Part shown: positions 5,559-11,237 of the stretch, piece after piece | Numbering within the stretch: position 1 is the first letter of the stretch | How the letters are laid out: every line of letters begins with the position of its first letter | Source of the DNA: CAYQDF01 sp964416175 | GTDB lineage: Bacteria; Chloroflexota; Anaerolineae; Anaerolineales; UBA4823 | Reading direction: 5' to 3' | Length of the DNA stretch: 11,237 bases | NCBI GenBank assembly: GCA_964416175.1 | Contig: CAYQDF010000102.1 | Location: forward strand, 1 to 11,237 | Position numbers and translations under genes: made by a program | Notes under the pieces: model-generated | Told to the model about the DNA's origin: nothing | The model's database searches: none | The model's input: only the letters and a program-made list of their open reading frames with translations

Positions 5559-8509
5559 AATCCTTGTGCTCCTCCGAGACTTTCCAGATACTCTTCCAGG
5601 CGCTCGCGCCCGGGGCGGCAGATTTTCTCGACGATCTCGTTCTTGATGATCAGGTCTTCGGTGTCTTCTCCCTGGGCGAGGCACAGATCGTAATACTTCA
5701 GGGCGTTTTCATAAGCTGGCAGCCCGCGGCTGAAGTCCTGGCCCTCGAGCAGGGTATAAGCTTTCCATTCATAAACCGAGCCGAGGTATTCGAACGCCTG
5801 AGTCAGGTAGCGCGCCTGACCTGCCTGCTCGAGCGGGTCGAGCGTTTGTTCGAGGATGGCGATCGCCTGGTCGAACAGCTCGAATGCCCCGGCTCGATCT
5901 GCCTGGGCTGCCAGGATCCGGCCCTTCAACAGATAACTGTTCCCCAGCCCCAACCGGGCGACGCTGTCGATTGGGATCCCGGTCGGATGATCCCCTGCCG
6001 GCGGGCTGCTGCTCAGCGCGAGCGCGCGCGCGTAGTTCTCGACAGCCTGGTCGACAACCCGGCTGGCTGCGACCAGGGTCTCGGGTTCAGAGGCAGTGCC
6101 GGGGATGCCGGAGATGAGACGCCGGGCGCGCTTGGCATAGACGCTGCCCAGGCCAATATACGCCCTGGGATAATCTGGAGCCAGCTCGATGGAGCGGCGG
6201 AACGCCTGCTCCGCCTGCCGCTCGAAGTCCTCGCGCACGAATTCCAGCACCGATTCGCGGTCGACCAGGAAGAGGTACTCGCGGCCGAGAAAGAACTGGA
6301 TCGCCTCCGATTCCGGCGAACTGCGGCCCGCAGCCAGGAAAGCTTCCAGGGCTTCGAGGGAGTGCCCCAGCCGGGCTTCGGTCAGTCCGAGGGCGATCCA
6401 GGCCAGCGTGCTTGCGCAGGGCGCCAGGGATTCTTGGAAAGCTGCCGCATCCCGGGCAAGAGAGCAGCCCGGTTGGAAGCCGCCCTGGAGGTCTTCGTAG
6501 TCGTAGTCCGCGCGCGGCGCCAGGTAGAATTCCAGTTCCATGACGGCGCTGCCCTGGTCCTGAGTCTTCCCGGAGTAGATGAGCATGTCTGCCCCGAGCC
6601 GGGCGGCGGTCTCTGCGGCGGAGCGGCTGACTTCCTCGGCAGTATCCCCCGATACCATCCCGATGGTCACGTTTAGATCGCGCAGCTCTGGGCCATCGCG
6701 CCAGATGAGCAGGTTCGGGTTTCCGCCCAGTTCTGCCTGAAGGACCTCGTAGATCACCTGGTCCGGGTCCGGGATATCGCCCTCCGCTTGGTTCGCCTGG
6801 CGAGCCACCGCTTCTCCGATCGGATCGAACTCGGCGACGGCGATGTTGAAGAAGCCGTCCATCACAGCCGGTTCCCGGTAGATCAGGAAGGTATATACCA
6901 GGTAGGCGATCGAGATCAGCAGAAGGGCTGCGAACCCGGCCAGGGCGCGCTGCACGCGTTTGCTGCGCGCCAGCTGCCGCTTCTGTCTTTCCTCTTCTGC
7001 GGCTGCCGCCTGGCTGGCCTCCAGGAATTCCTGGTCGATCAGGCACAGCATCTCGGGATTGGCAGCTGCCCATGCCGAGACCTGCTCCAGGCGTGATCCC
7101 CGGTAAAGCAATCCGGGGTCGCGCCCCATTTTGATCCACTCGCCGGCGTCATCGGTCAGGCGCTGCTGGAGGATCAGTCCCTGCCGGTCCGCTTCGAGCC
7201 AGGCGCGCAGGGTGGGCCATTCACGGTTCAGGGCCTCACGGGCGACTTCCACGCCCTTCGCGCCCTCCATCTGGTCCTTAATCCCGCCGGGGGAAGCGCT
7301 CGTGATCACCAGGCGGGCGTCTGCCAGGATCTTGACGACCGTTTCGATGACCAGCGCGTCGGTGGCGCGCGTGATCAGCTCAGAGAACGCAGCCCTGCGG
7401 CGGGTATCGGTGGAACCCTCGCCCACTTCCGCCATTCGCAGGAATATCATCCTGGCCACGGGCTGGAGGTGGTCCGGCAGTCCCCGGAAGACAGCTTCTG
7501 CGGTCTGGGAGACGGCGCCGCGCACGCCGCCGGCTTCGGTGTAGCCGGAGAGGGTCAGGGTCCGGCCGCGCCTGCGCAGCCAGGTCTCGTACAGGGCGTG
7601 GGAGAGCAGAGGCAGGGCGCCCGGCTCGTAGCCGATGTCGTCCAGGATCACCTCGATCAGTCCCTCCTGGATCTTCCACTTTCCCTGGGCCAGCGGTCGG
7701 TCGATGGCCCGCACCAGCTCCTCCCGGCTCATGGCGCCGATGAATTCCTGGTGCCGGGAAACGGCATGCCGCAGCTGGTCGTGCTGGGCGAGCGAGGCGT
7801 AGTGGTCGGCGCGCAATGCGATCAGGATGGTGATTGAATTGTCTTCGTTTACCGCTTCGAGCAGGCTGGTGATGAACGCTTCCCGTTCCTCTGTGCTCCG
7901 GCACAGGGTGAAGACCTCCTCGAACTGGTCGACGAACAGCAGCAGGCGCGGCTGTTGCCGCGGCTGGAGAAGCCGGCGGACAGCCAGCATCAGGCTGTCC
8001 GCCCCCTTCTCCAGTGAGTCCCGGAGCTCGGCGATTGATTCCAGCGATTCCCCTTCGTGGGTGAGCGCCGCCGCCAGCGCGTCCAGGGGGTGCGCAGACG
8101 GCGTGATGACCCTGTACGCCCACTTCTGGCTGTCGGTCGGTGGGACCACGCCTTCCGCGAGGCGCTGGCCCTGGCGCAGGGCGGGGATCACACCGGCGCG
8201 CACCAGAGAGGATTTTCCGCTGCCAGATGCGCCGACGATCGCTAAAAATCCCTCCCGACTCAGGCGCGCGACCACCCGGGTGGTCAGCAGCTCCCGACCG
8301 AAGAAGCGGTCTGCGTCCTCCTCGGAGAAGTACTGTAGCCCCTGAAAGGGAGAATCGCCGGGTTCCGGGGGCAGGTCTTCGAGGTCCCTGGCTTCTGCCG
8401 CGCCGACGACCGTAGTGGTGATGTTGATGATCACCTGGTCGCGGCCGATGAACGCCCCGCCGCCGGTGTCGACGTCTCCACTGACGAACGCCCCGCCTCC
8501 GGTGTCCAT
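5555..8509 (-). CDS. Membrane-anchored nSTAND-type NTPase with N-terminal TGGGAF adaptor and extracytoplasmic TPRs
   Basis: 984 residues from ATG 8509, or 1005 if the AUA at 8572 is used. Residues 1-25 are two TGGGAF units ending GRDQ. A linker leads to SPFQGLQYF and an NTPase: Walker A GASGSGKS (93-100), Walker B LLLFVDQFEE (189-198), arginine-containing ALRADHY (231-237), the STAND GALPLL motif (297-302), and a winged-helix-like end (REALNREWPTLRAWL, GRDPGLLYRGSRL, to about 480). A basic coiled stretch (500-520) precedes one TM helix (about 522-544), so by positive-inside the NTPase is cytoplasmic. Outside lie a TolB-N-like segment (FFNIAVAEFDP onward) and helical TPR-like repeats (about 700-960) with a possible disulfide (GCSLA...APCAST). 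It is first in the block, before the SH3b gene. Receptor-switch function is inferred from STAND biology: ligand outside, oligomerisation inside, recruitment of the caspase through the shared motif. Confidence 0.9.
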   Translation of the reverse strand: MDTGGGAFVSGDVDTGGGAFIGRDQVIINITTTVVGAAEARDLEDLPPEPGDSPFQGLQYFSEEDADRFFGRELLTTRVVARLSREGFLAIVGASGSGKSSLVRAGVIPALRQGQRLAEGVVPPTDSQKWAYRVITPSAHPLDALAAALTHEGESLESIAELRDSLEKGADSLMLAVRRLLQPRQQPRLLLFVDQFEEVFTLCRSTEEREAFITSLLEAVNEDNSITILIALRADHYASLAQHDQLRHAVSRHQEFIGAMSREELVRAIDRPLAQGKWKIQEGLIEVILDDIGYEPGALPLLSHALYETWLRRRGRTLTLSGYTEAGGVRGAVSQTAEAVFRGLPDHLQPVARMIFLRMAEVGEGSTDTRRRAAFSELITRATDALVIETVVKILADARLVITSASPGGIKDQMEGAKGVEVAREALNREWPTLRAWLEADRQGLILQQRLTDDAGEWIKMGRDPGLLYRGSRLEQVSAWAAANPEMLCLIDQEFLEASQAAAAEEERQKRQLARSKRVQRALAGFAALLLISIAYLVYTFLIYREPAVMDGFFNIAVAEFDPIGEAVARQANQAEGDIPDPDQVIYEVLQAELGGNPNLLIWRDGPELRDLNVTIGMVSGDTAEEVSRSAAETAARLGADMLIYSGKTQDQGSAVMELEFYLAPRADYDYEDLQGGFQPGCSLARDAAAFQESLAPCASTLAWIALGLTEARLGHSLEALEAFLAAGRSSPESEAIQFFLGREYLFLVDRESVLEFVREDFERQAEQAFRRSIELAPDYPRAYIGLGSVYAKRARRLISGIPGTASEPETLVAASRVVDQAVENYARALALSSSPPAGDHPTGIPIDSVARLGLGNSYLLKGRILAAQADRAGAFELFDQAIAILEQTLDPLEQAGQARYLTQAFEYLGSVYEWKAYTLLEGQDFSRGLPAYENALKYYDLCLAQGEDTEDLIIKNEIVEKICRPGRERLEEYLESLGGAQGL
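8435..8509 (-). repeat. Tandem TGGGAF/GRD adaptor motif in the STAND NTPase
   Basis: Encodes residues 1-25: DTGGGAFVSG then DVDTGGGAFIGRDQ, followed by a β-branched VIINITTTVV strand. It matches the caspase motif almost residue for residue (DTGGGAFIRG...HTGGGAFVGRDQ). Placement at the N-terminus, directly before a STAND NTPase, is where NLR-like proteins carry homotypic adaptor or amyloid-signalling motifs. Confidence 0.8.
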
Positions 8510-8569
8510 TCGAGGGTGACCCGGAGAGTTTTCCGGGGCGCCAGCGCCGCCTGGTTCTTCTTCTTTTTT

Positions 8570-8584
8570 TATCGGGTCCTCCCC
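8570..8584 (-). promoter_or_regulatory. Shine-Dalgarno with in-frame AUA, probable true start of the STAND gene
   Basis: On the minus strand GGGGAGGA (8577-8584), CCCG and ATA (8570-8572) lie in frame with the STAND gene, 21 codons before the ATG at 8509. GGAGG is five bases from the ATA. The ATG at 8509 has only GGGTCACCCTCGA in front, with no Shine-Dalgarno. The frame stays open to a TAA at 8690-8692 with no ATG, GTG or TTG. The added residues would be charged and Gly/Pro-rich (KKEEEPGGAG...). Confidence 0.45.
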
Positions 8585-8688
8585 TCTCGGATCGATAGCG
8601 CCCGAACAGTCGGACAGTGCTGCATTCCGAGCCTCTTCCCGGTTGCCTGTCTCGAGCGATTCGGTCGCCGCGTTGGATCGAGATACGC

Positions 8689-8717
8689 TTTATCGATATT
8701 GATCAATGGAACCTGAA
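8689..8717 (-). promoter_or_regulatory. Weak candidate promoter for the STAND gene
   Basis: On the minus strand TTCAGG (8712-8717), a 17-base spacer and GATAAA (8689-8694) form a poor sigma-70 match (three and four of six). It lies back to back with, and overlaps, the cyclase promoter. A start near 8682 would give a leader of about 110 bases to the AUA. No better candidate is visible. Confidence 0.25.
8691..8706. promoter_or_regulatory. Two abutting 8-bp palindromes in the divergent promoter region
   Basis: TATCGATA (8691-8698) directly abuts TTGATCAA (8699-8706), both perfect palindromes. TTGATCAA contains the -35 hexamer of the cyclase promoter, and the pair overlaps the weak STAND promoter. 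The position suits an operator controlling both directions, but this is inference and AT-rich palindromes can occur by chance. Confidence 0.3.
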
Positions 8718-8727
8718 CGCCTATAAT
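8699..8727 (+). promoter_or_regulatory. Sigma-70-type promoter of the cyclase gene
   Basis: TTGATC (8699-8704, four of six) is followed by a 17-base spacer and a perfect TATAAT (8722-8727). Transcription would begin near 8734, after the upstream ATG at 8732. This supports the ATG at 8765 as the real cyclase start, with a leader of about 30 bases. Confidence 0.65.
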
Positions 8728-8764
8728 CTGGATGTATTCTATCAAATTTATCCCGAGGTGGGTG

Positions 8765-9997
8765 ATGAGCCTCGTAATGCGTAAGATCCTGTCCTTCATC
8801 GAATGGCTGGGAGTCGAACCTAATGAGCCGGTCGAGTCCCGGCTGCAGAAGACGATCCTGGTCGGATCGGCGTTTATGATGAGCACGGCGGGATTCCTGT
8901 GGGGGCTGCTCTACCTGGTCAACCGTGAAGTGGTGGCGGCGGCCATCCCGCTCAGCTATGGGCTCCTGTCGTATCTCAGCCTCCTGGTTTTCAGGTTTAC
9001 CCGGCGATACGAGTTCTTCCGCACCTCCCAGCTGGTCTTCAGCCTACTGCTGCCGTTCGGGCTCCTACTTGCCCTGGGCGGGTACGCCGGATCGAGCGCG
9101 GTCATCATGTGGTCGTTTACCTCTCCGGTGGGTGCGCTCCTTTTTGCCGGGAGGCGGCCTGCCGTTCGGTGGTTCCTGGCTTATCTTGCCCTGGTTGCAG
9201 CGAGCGGCCTGGCGCAGCCGTTCATCGAACCGACCAACAACCTGTCGGAGGGATTAGTAATCACCTTATACGTCCTGAACATCACCGGCCTTTCCATTGT
9301 GGCTTTCGTCTTGCTGCATTATTTCATCGGTCAGAAAGACGAGGCGATGCGCCTGTTGACCATGGAGCGCCAGAAGTCCGAGCAGCTGCTGCTCAACGTT
9401 CTGCCGGCGAAAATCGCGCAGGCGCTGAAAGAAGGCCAGGGGACCATCGCCGAACATTTCGACTCGGCAAGCATCCTGTTTGCCGACATGGTGGGATTCA
9501 CCAGGCTCACTGCAAGTTTGGAGCCTTGGGAGATGGTCGGGCTCTTGAACGAGATCTATTCCGCTTTCGACGAGCTGGTCAGGAAGTACGCTGTGGAGAA
9601 GATCCGCACCGTTGGGGACAATTACATGGTGGCGTCAGGCGTCCCCCACCCGCGCCCGGACCACGCGGAAGCGCTTGCTGCGCTGGCGCTGGACATGTGT
9701 AGCTACCTGGAGCGGCTGGCGGAGAACGGACGTCAGGTGAAGTTCCGGATCGGCATCAACTCCGGCCCGGTGGTCGGAGGCGTGATCGGTCAGGAAAAGT
9801 TCCACTACGACGTCTGGGGGGATGCGGTCAACATCGCGAGCAGGATGGAATCACATGGTGAGCCGGGGCGGGTGCAGATTACCCCGGAGACCTATGCCTT
9901 GATCGGCGATAAATTCCTGTGTGAGCCGTATGGTCCGGTGGAGATAAAGGGCGTGGGGGAGATGCAGACCTGGTTCTTGGTAAGCAGAAAAGCCTGA
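8765..9997 (+). CDS. Six-TM class III adenylate/guanylate cyclase
   Basis: 410 residues from ATG 8765, chosen over ATG 8732 because the promoter starts transcription near 8734 and GAGG lies six bases upstream. Six hydrophobic segments fill about residues 29-205. A short helical linker with KSEQLLLNVLPAKIAQAL leads to the catalytic domain (about 233-400). The two metal aspartates are Asp241 (ILFADMVGFT) and Asp285 (RTVGDNYM). The transition-state pair is Asn356 and Arg360 (AVNIASRME), and the purine-contacting Asp349 sits in HYDVWG. The usual adenine-selecting Lys position appears to be Arg281 (EKIRTVGD), so ATP specificity is likely but not certain. All catalytic residues needed for an active homodimer are present. 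It probably makes cAMP at the inner membrane in response to a membrane signal. It is divergent from the STAND gene. Confidence 0.92.
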   Translation: MSLVMRKILSFIEWLGVEPNEPVESRLQKTILVGSAFMMSTAGFLWGLLYLVNREVVAAAIPLSYGLLSYLSLLVFRFTRRYEFFRTSQLVFSLLLPFGLLLALGGYAGSSAVIMWSFTSPVGALLFAGRRPAVRWFLAYLALVAASGLAQPFIEPTNNLSEGLVITLYVLNITGLSIVAFVLLHYFIGQKDEAMRLLTMERQKSEQLLLNVLPAKIAQALKEGQGTIAEHFDSASILFADMVGFTRLTASLEPWEMVGLLNEIYSAFDELVRKYAVEKIRTVGDNYMVASGVPHPRPDHAEALAALALDMCSYLERLAENGRQVKFRIGINSGPVVGGVIGQEKFHYDVWGDAVNIASRMESHGEPGRVQITPETYALIGDKFLCEPYGPVEIKGVGEMQTWFLVSRKA

Positions 9998-10012
9998 CAG
10001 GAATTCCCTGTC
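9996..10012 (+). terminator. Small hairpin at the cyclase stop codon
   Basis: GACAGG (9996-10001), loop AATTC and CCTGTC (10007-10012) form a 6-bp stem overlapping the TGA. There is no following T tract, so a role as terminator is doubtful. Confidence 0.25.
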
Positions 10013-10074
10013 TAGCCCGGGTCTTGAACTGTAACTGGCTCAATTTGTACGCCCGGTGCTGACTGGACCTGAAG

Positions 10075-10103
10075 GGTGAATTATTGCCTCTGACAGTTAT
10101 AAT
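10075..10103 (+). promoter_or_regulatory. Candidate promoter of the nucleotidyltransferase gene
   Basis: A perfect -10 TATAAT stands at 10098-10103. The -35 position (around 10075-10081) is weak and there is no TG extension, so basal strength may be modest or need an activator. Transcription would start near 10110, giving a leader of about 97 bases before the ATG at 10207. Confidence 0.45.
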
Positions 10104-10206
10104 TCTGAATACGATTCCAGCCTGACGGCTTTTATCCTTGAGCGGCTGCATCTGGCTGGTTCTGGTCTCATTAGTTTCATACTGCTGTATTTCCGTAAGG
10201 AGGGGC

Positions 10207-11076
10207 ATGCGCAGCGAAGAGGAAATGCTCGAACTGATCCTGGATACCGCCAGGCGCGATGCGCGCATCAGGGCAGTGGTCATGACCGGCTCACGCGCCA
10301 ATCCCAACGCGCCGCGCGACATTTTCCAGGATTTCGATATCGTTTACTTCGTAGATGACATCGCTCCGTTCCAGGACAACTTCGAGTGGATAGAGCGCTT
10401 CGGCGAGATCATGATCTTGCAGATGCCCGAGACTATGGAAGATCCGCCGCCGGATAAGGATGGCGGGTTCACCTATCTGATGCAGTTCACTGACGGCAAC
10501 CGGATTGACCTGGGGATCTATCCGGTGGAAAATCTCGGCGGGTACCGGCGCGACAACCCGAGCCTGGTTCTCATGGACAAAGATGGGCTTTTCGAAACCA
10601 TGGTTCCCCCGGGCGAGTCTGGCTATCTGCCGGGACCGCCCACCGCGAAAGCGTTTGCGGACTGCTGCAACGAGTTTTGGTGGGTATGTCCCTACGTGGC
10701 GAAGGGTTTGTGGCGGGGAGAAATCCCATATGCCAGGCACATGTTGGATGAGGTGCTTCGCGAGCAGCTCATGAAGATGCTGACCTGGCATATCGGCGCC
10801 AGGACGGGGTTTTCACAGGACCCTGGAAAACACGGGAAATACTTTCAGAAGCATTTTGATCAGGAGCTTTGGGAGCTGTTTTTAAGGACGTACGCTGATG
10901 CGAAGTATGAGAACACCTGGGAAGCACTGTTCGCGATGTGTGAGCTCTTCACTAGCGTCGCGAAGCCGGTTGCGGAGCGCTTCGGTTTCACGTATCCCTG
11001 CGGAGATGAGCAGCGCGTTCGTGTGCACCTGGAACACGTAAGAAGACTGCCAGGTGATGCGAAGGAGATGTATTGA
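10207..11076 (+). CDS. ANT(6)-type aminoglycoside 6-nucleotidyltransferase
   Basis: 289 residues, the usual size for streptomycin 6-adenylyltransferases (AadE/AadK/ANT(6)). The ATG at 10207 is preceded by AAGGAGGGG at ideal spacing; the TTG at 10138 only adds a hydrophobic lead not found in the family. The opening MRSEEEMLELIL is characteristic. The nucleotidyltransferase signature is Gly28-Ser29-Arg30 (TGSRANPNAPRD) with metal-binding Asp42 and Asp44 (FQDFDIVYF) and a third acidic residue Asp101 (NRIDLGIYP). Family landmarks RFGE, DCCNEFWW, YVAKGLWRGEI, MLTWHIG and ELWELF are all present. The enzyme would transfer AMP from ATP to the 6-hydroxyl of streptomycin in the cytoplasm. Whether this chromosomal-looking homologue confers resistance or has another substrate is unknown. 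The next gene begins immediately after its stop. Confidence 0.93.
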   Translation: MRSEEEMLELILDTARRDARIRAVVMTGSRANPNAPRDIFQDFDIVYFVDDIAPFQDNFEWIERFGEIMILQMPETMEDPPPDKDGGFTYLMQFTDGNRIDLGIYPVENLGGYRRDNPSLVLMDKDGLFETMVPPGESGYLPGPPTAKAFADCCNEFWWVCPYVAKGLWRGEIPYARHMLDEVLREQLMKMLTWHIGARTGFSQDPGKHGKYFQKHFDQELWELFLRTYADAKYENTWEALFAMCELFTSVAKPVAERFGFTYPCGDEQRVRVHLEHVRRLPGDAKEMY

Positions 11077-11237
11077 ATGAGCCCAATCCGCATGTCGAAG
11101 ATAGAATCTTCGGTCCGCGTCGTGCTCGAATTCAACGAGGCCTTCAACCGGCATGACTTGGCGGGGATGATGGCGTTGATGAGCGAGGATTGCATCTTTG
11201 AAAACACCTATCCACCCCCCGATGGCGCCAGGTTCGA
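11077..11237 (+). CDS. NTF2-like/SnoaL-like domain protein, N-terminal fragment (3' truncated)
   Basis: The ATG directly follows the nucleotidyltransferase stop (TGAATG), with GGAG nine bases upstream, so the two genes are co-transcribed. The frame runs off the window after 53 codons. The visible part has an amphipathic first helix (VRVVLEFNEAFNRHDLAGMMAL) and then MSEDCIFENTYPPPDG. This is the opening of SnoaL-like polyketide cyclase/ketosteroid-isomerase folds, where residues lining a cone-shaped pocket follow. Too little is present to name a substrate. A small-molecule-binding protein is as likely as an enzyme. Confidence 0.7.
   Translation, partial: MSPIRMSKIESSVRVVLEFNEAFNRHDLAGMMALMSEDCIFENTYPPPDGARF

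Noticed and set aside
4656..5684. Longer SH3b reading frame with 42 extra N-terminal residues
   Set aside because: The extra part is an Arg/Pro-rich re-reading of the STAND gene and would bury a good signal peptide. The ATGA-coupled start at 5558 fits far better.
5564..8415. Long plus-strand open frames opposite the STAND gene
   Set aside because: They are antisense shadows of a high-GC gene with clear NTPase motifs on the minus strand.
10119..10135. AGCC-TGAC-GGCT hairpin with TTTTAT in the nucleotidyltransferase leader, as an attenuator
   Set aside because: A 4-bp stem and interrupted short T run are too weak to support a terminator or antibiotic-responsive attenuator without further evidence.
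10138..10206. TTG start adding 23 residues to the nucleotidyltransferase
   Set aside because: The ATG at 10207 has a near-ideal AAGGAGG and begins with the family's conserved N-terminus.
1..11237. CRISPR arrays, tRNA or rRNA genes, insertion sequences
   Set aside because: None of the required repeat-spacer patterns, cloverleaf structures or transposase motifs were seen.

Overview
The window is a GC-rich bacterial chromosomal segment. Its gene families suggest a filamentous or Anaerolineae-type Chloroflexota: a caspase-fold protease, an nSTAND-type NTPase, a cyclase-linked AAA/TPR regulator and dispersed short intergenic repeats. That assignment is an inference, because no marker gene is present.

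Layout: (a) 1-2505, plus strand: the C-terminal part of a large AAA ATPase/TPR regulator whose N-terminus lies outside the window. (b) 2506-2975: a gene-free gap with hairpins and two decayed dispersed repeats. (c) 2976-8572, minus strand: a three-gene block transcribed right to left. It holds a membrane-anchored STAND NTPase with extracytoplasmic TPRs, a secreted SH3b protein overlapping it by ATGA, and then, from its own strong promoter, a caspase-fold protease. (d) 8573-8764: a compact divergent intergenic region. (e) 8765-9997, plus strand: a six-TM class III nucleotidyl cyclase. (f) 10207-11237, plus strand: an ANT(6)-type aminoglycoside nucleotidyltransferase, immediately followed by the start of an NTF2/SnoaL-like gene that runs off the edge.

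The central observation is the minus-strand block. The caspase (after its protease domain) and the STAND NTPase (at its extreme N-terminus) carry the same tandem glycine-rich motif, TGGGAF(V/I)xG..TGGGAF(V/I)GRDQ, also recognisably similar at DNA level. A shared motif joining a receptor NTPase to a death protease is what a homotypic adaptor would look like. With the single TM helix and the extracytoplasmic sensor-like half, this suggests an envelope-to-cytoplasm signalling module that activates a caspase, inflammasome-like in logic. Both of these genes also have a well-placed Shine-Dalgarno sequence in front of an AUA codon: the caspase has no canonical start that keeps its protease domain intact, and the NTPase's first ATG has no Shine-Dalgarno. 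Possible AUA initiation would keep expression low.
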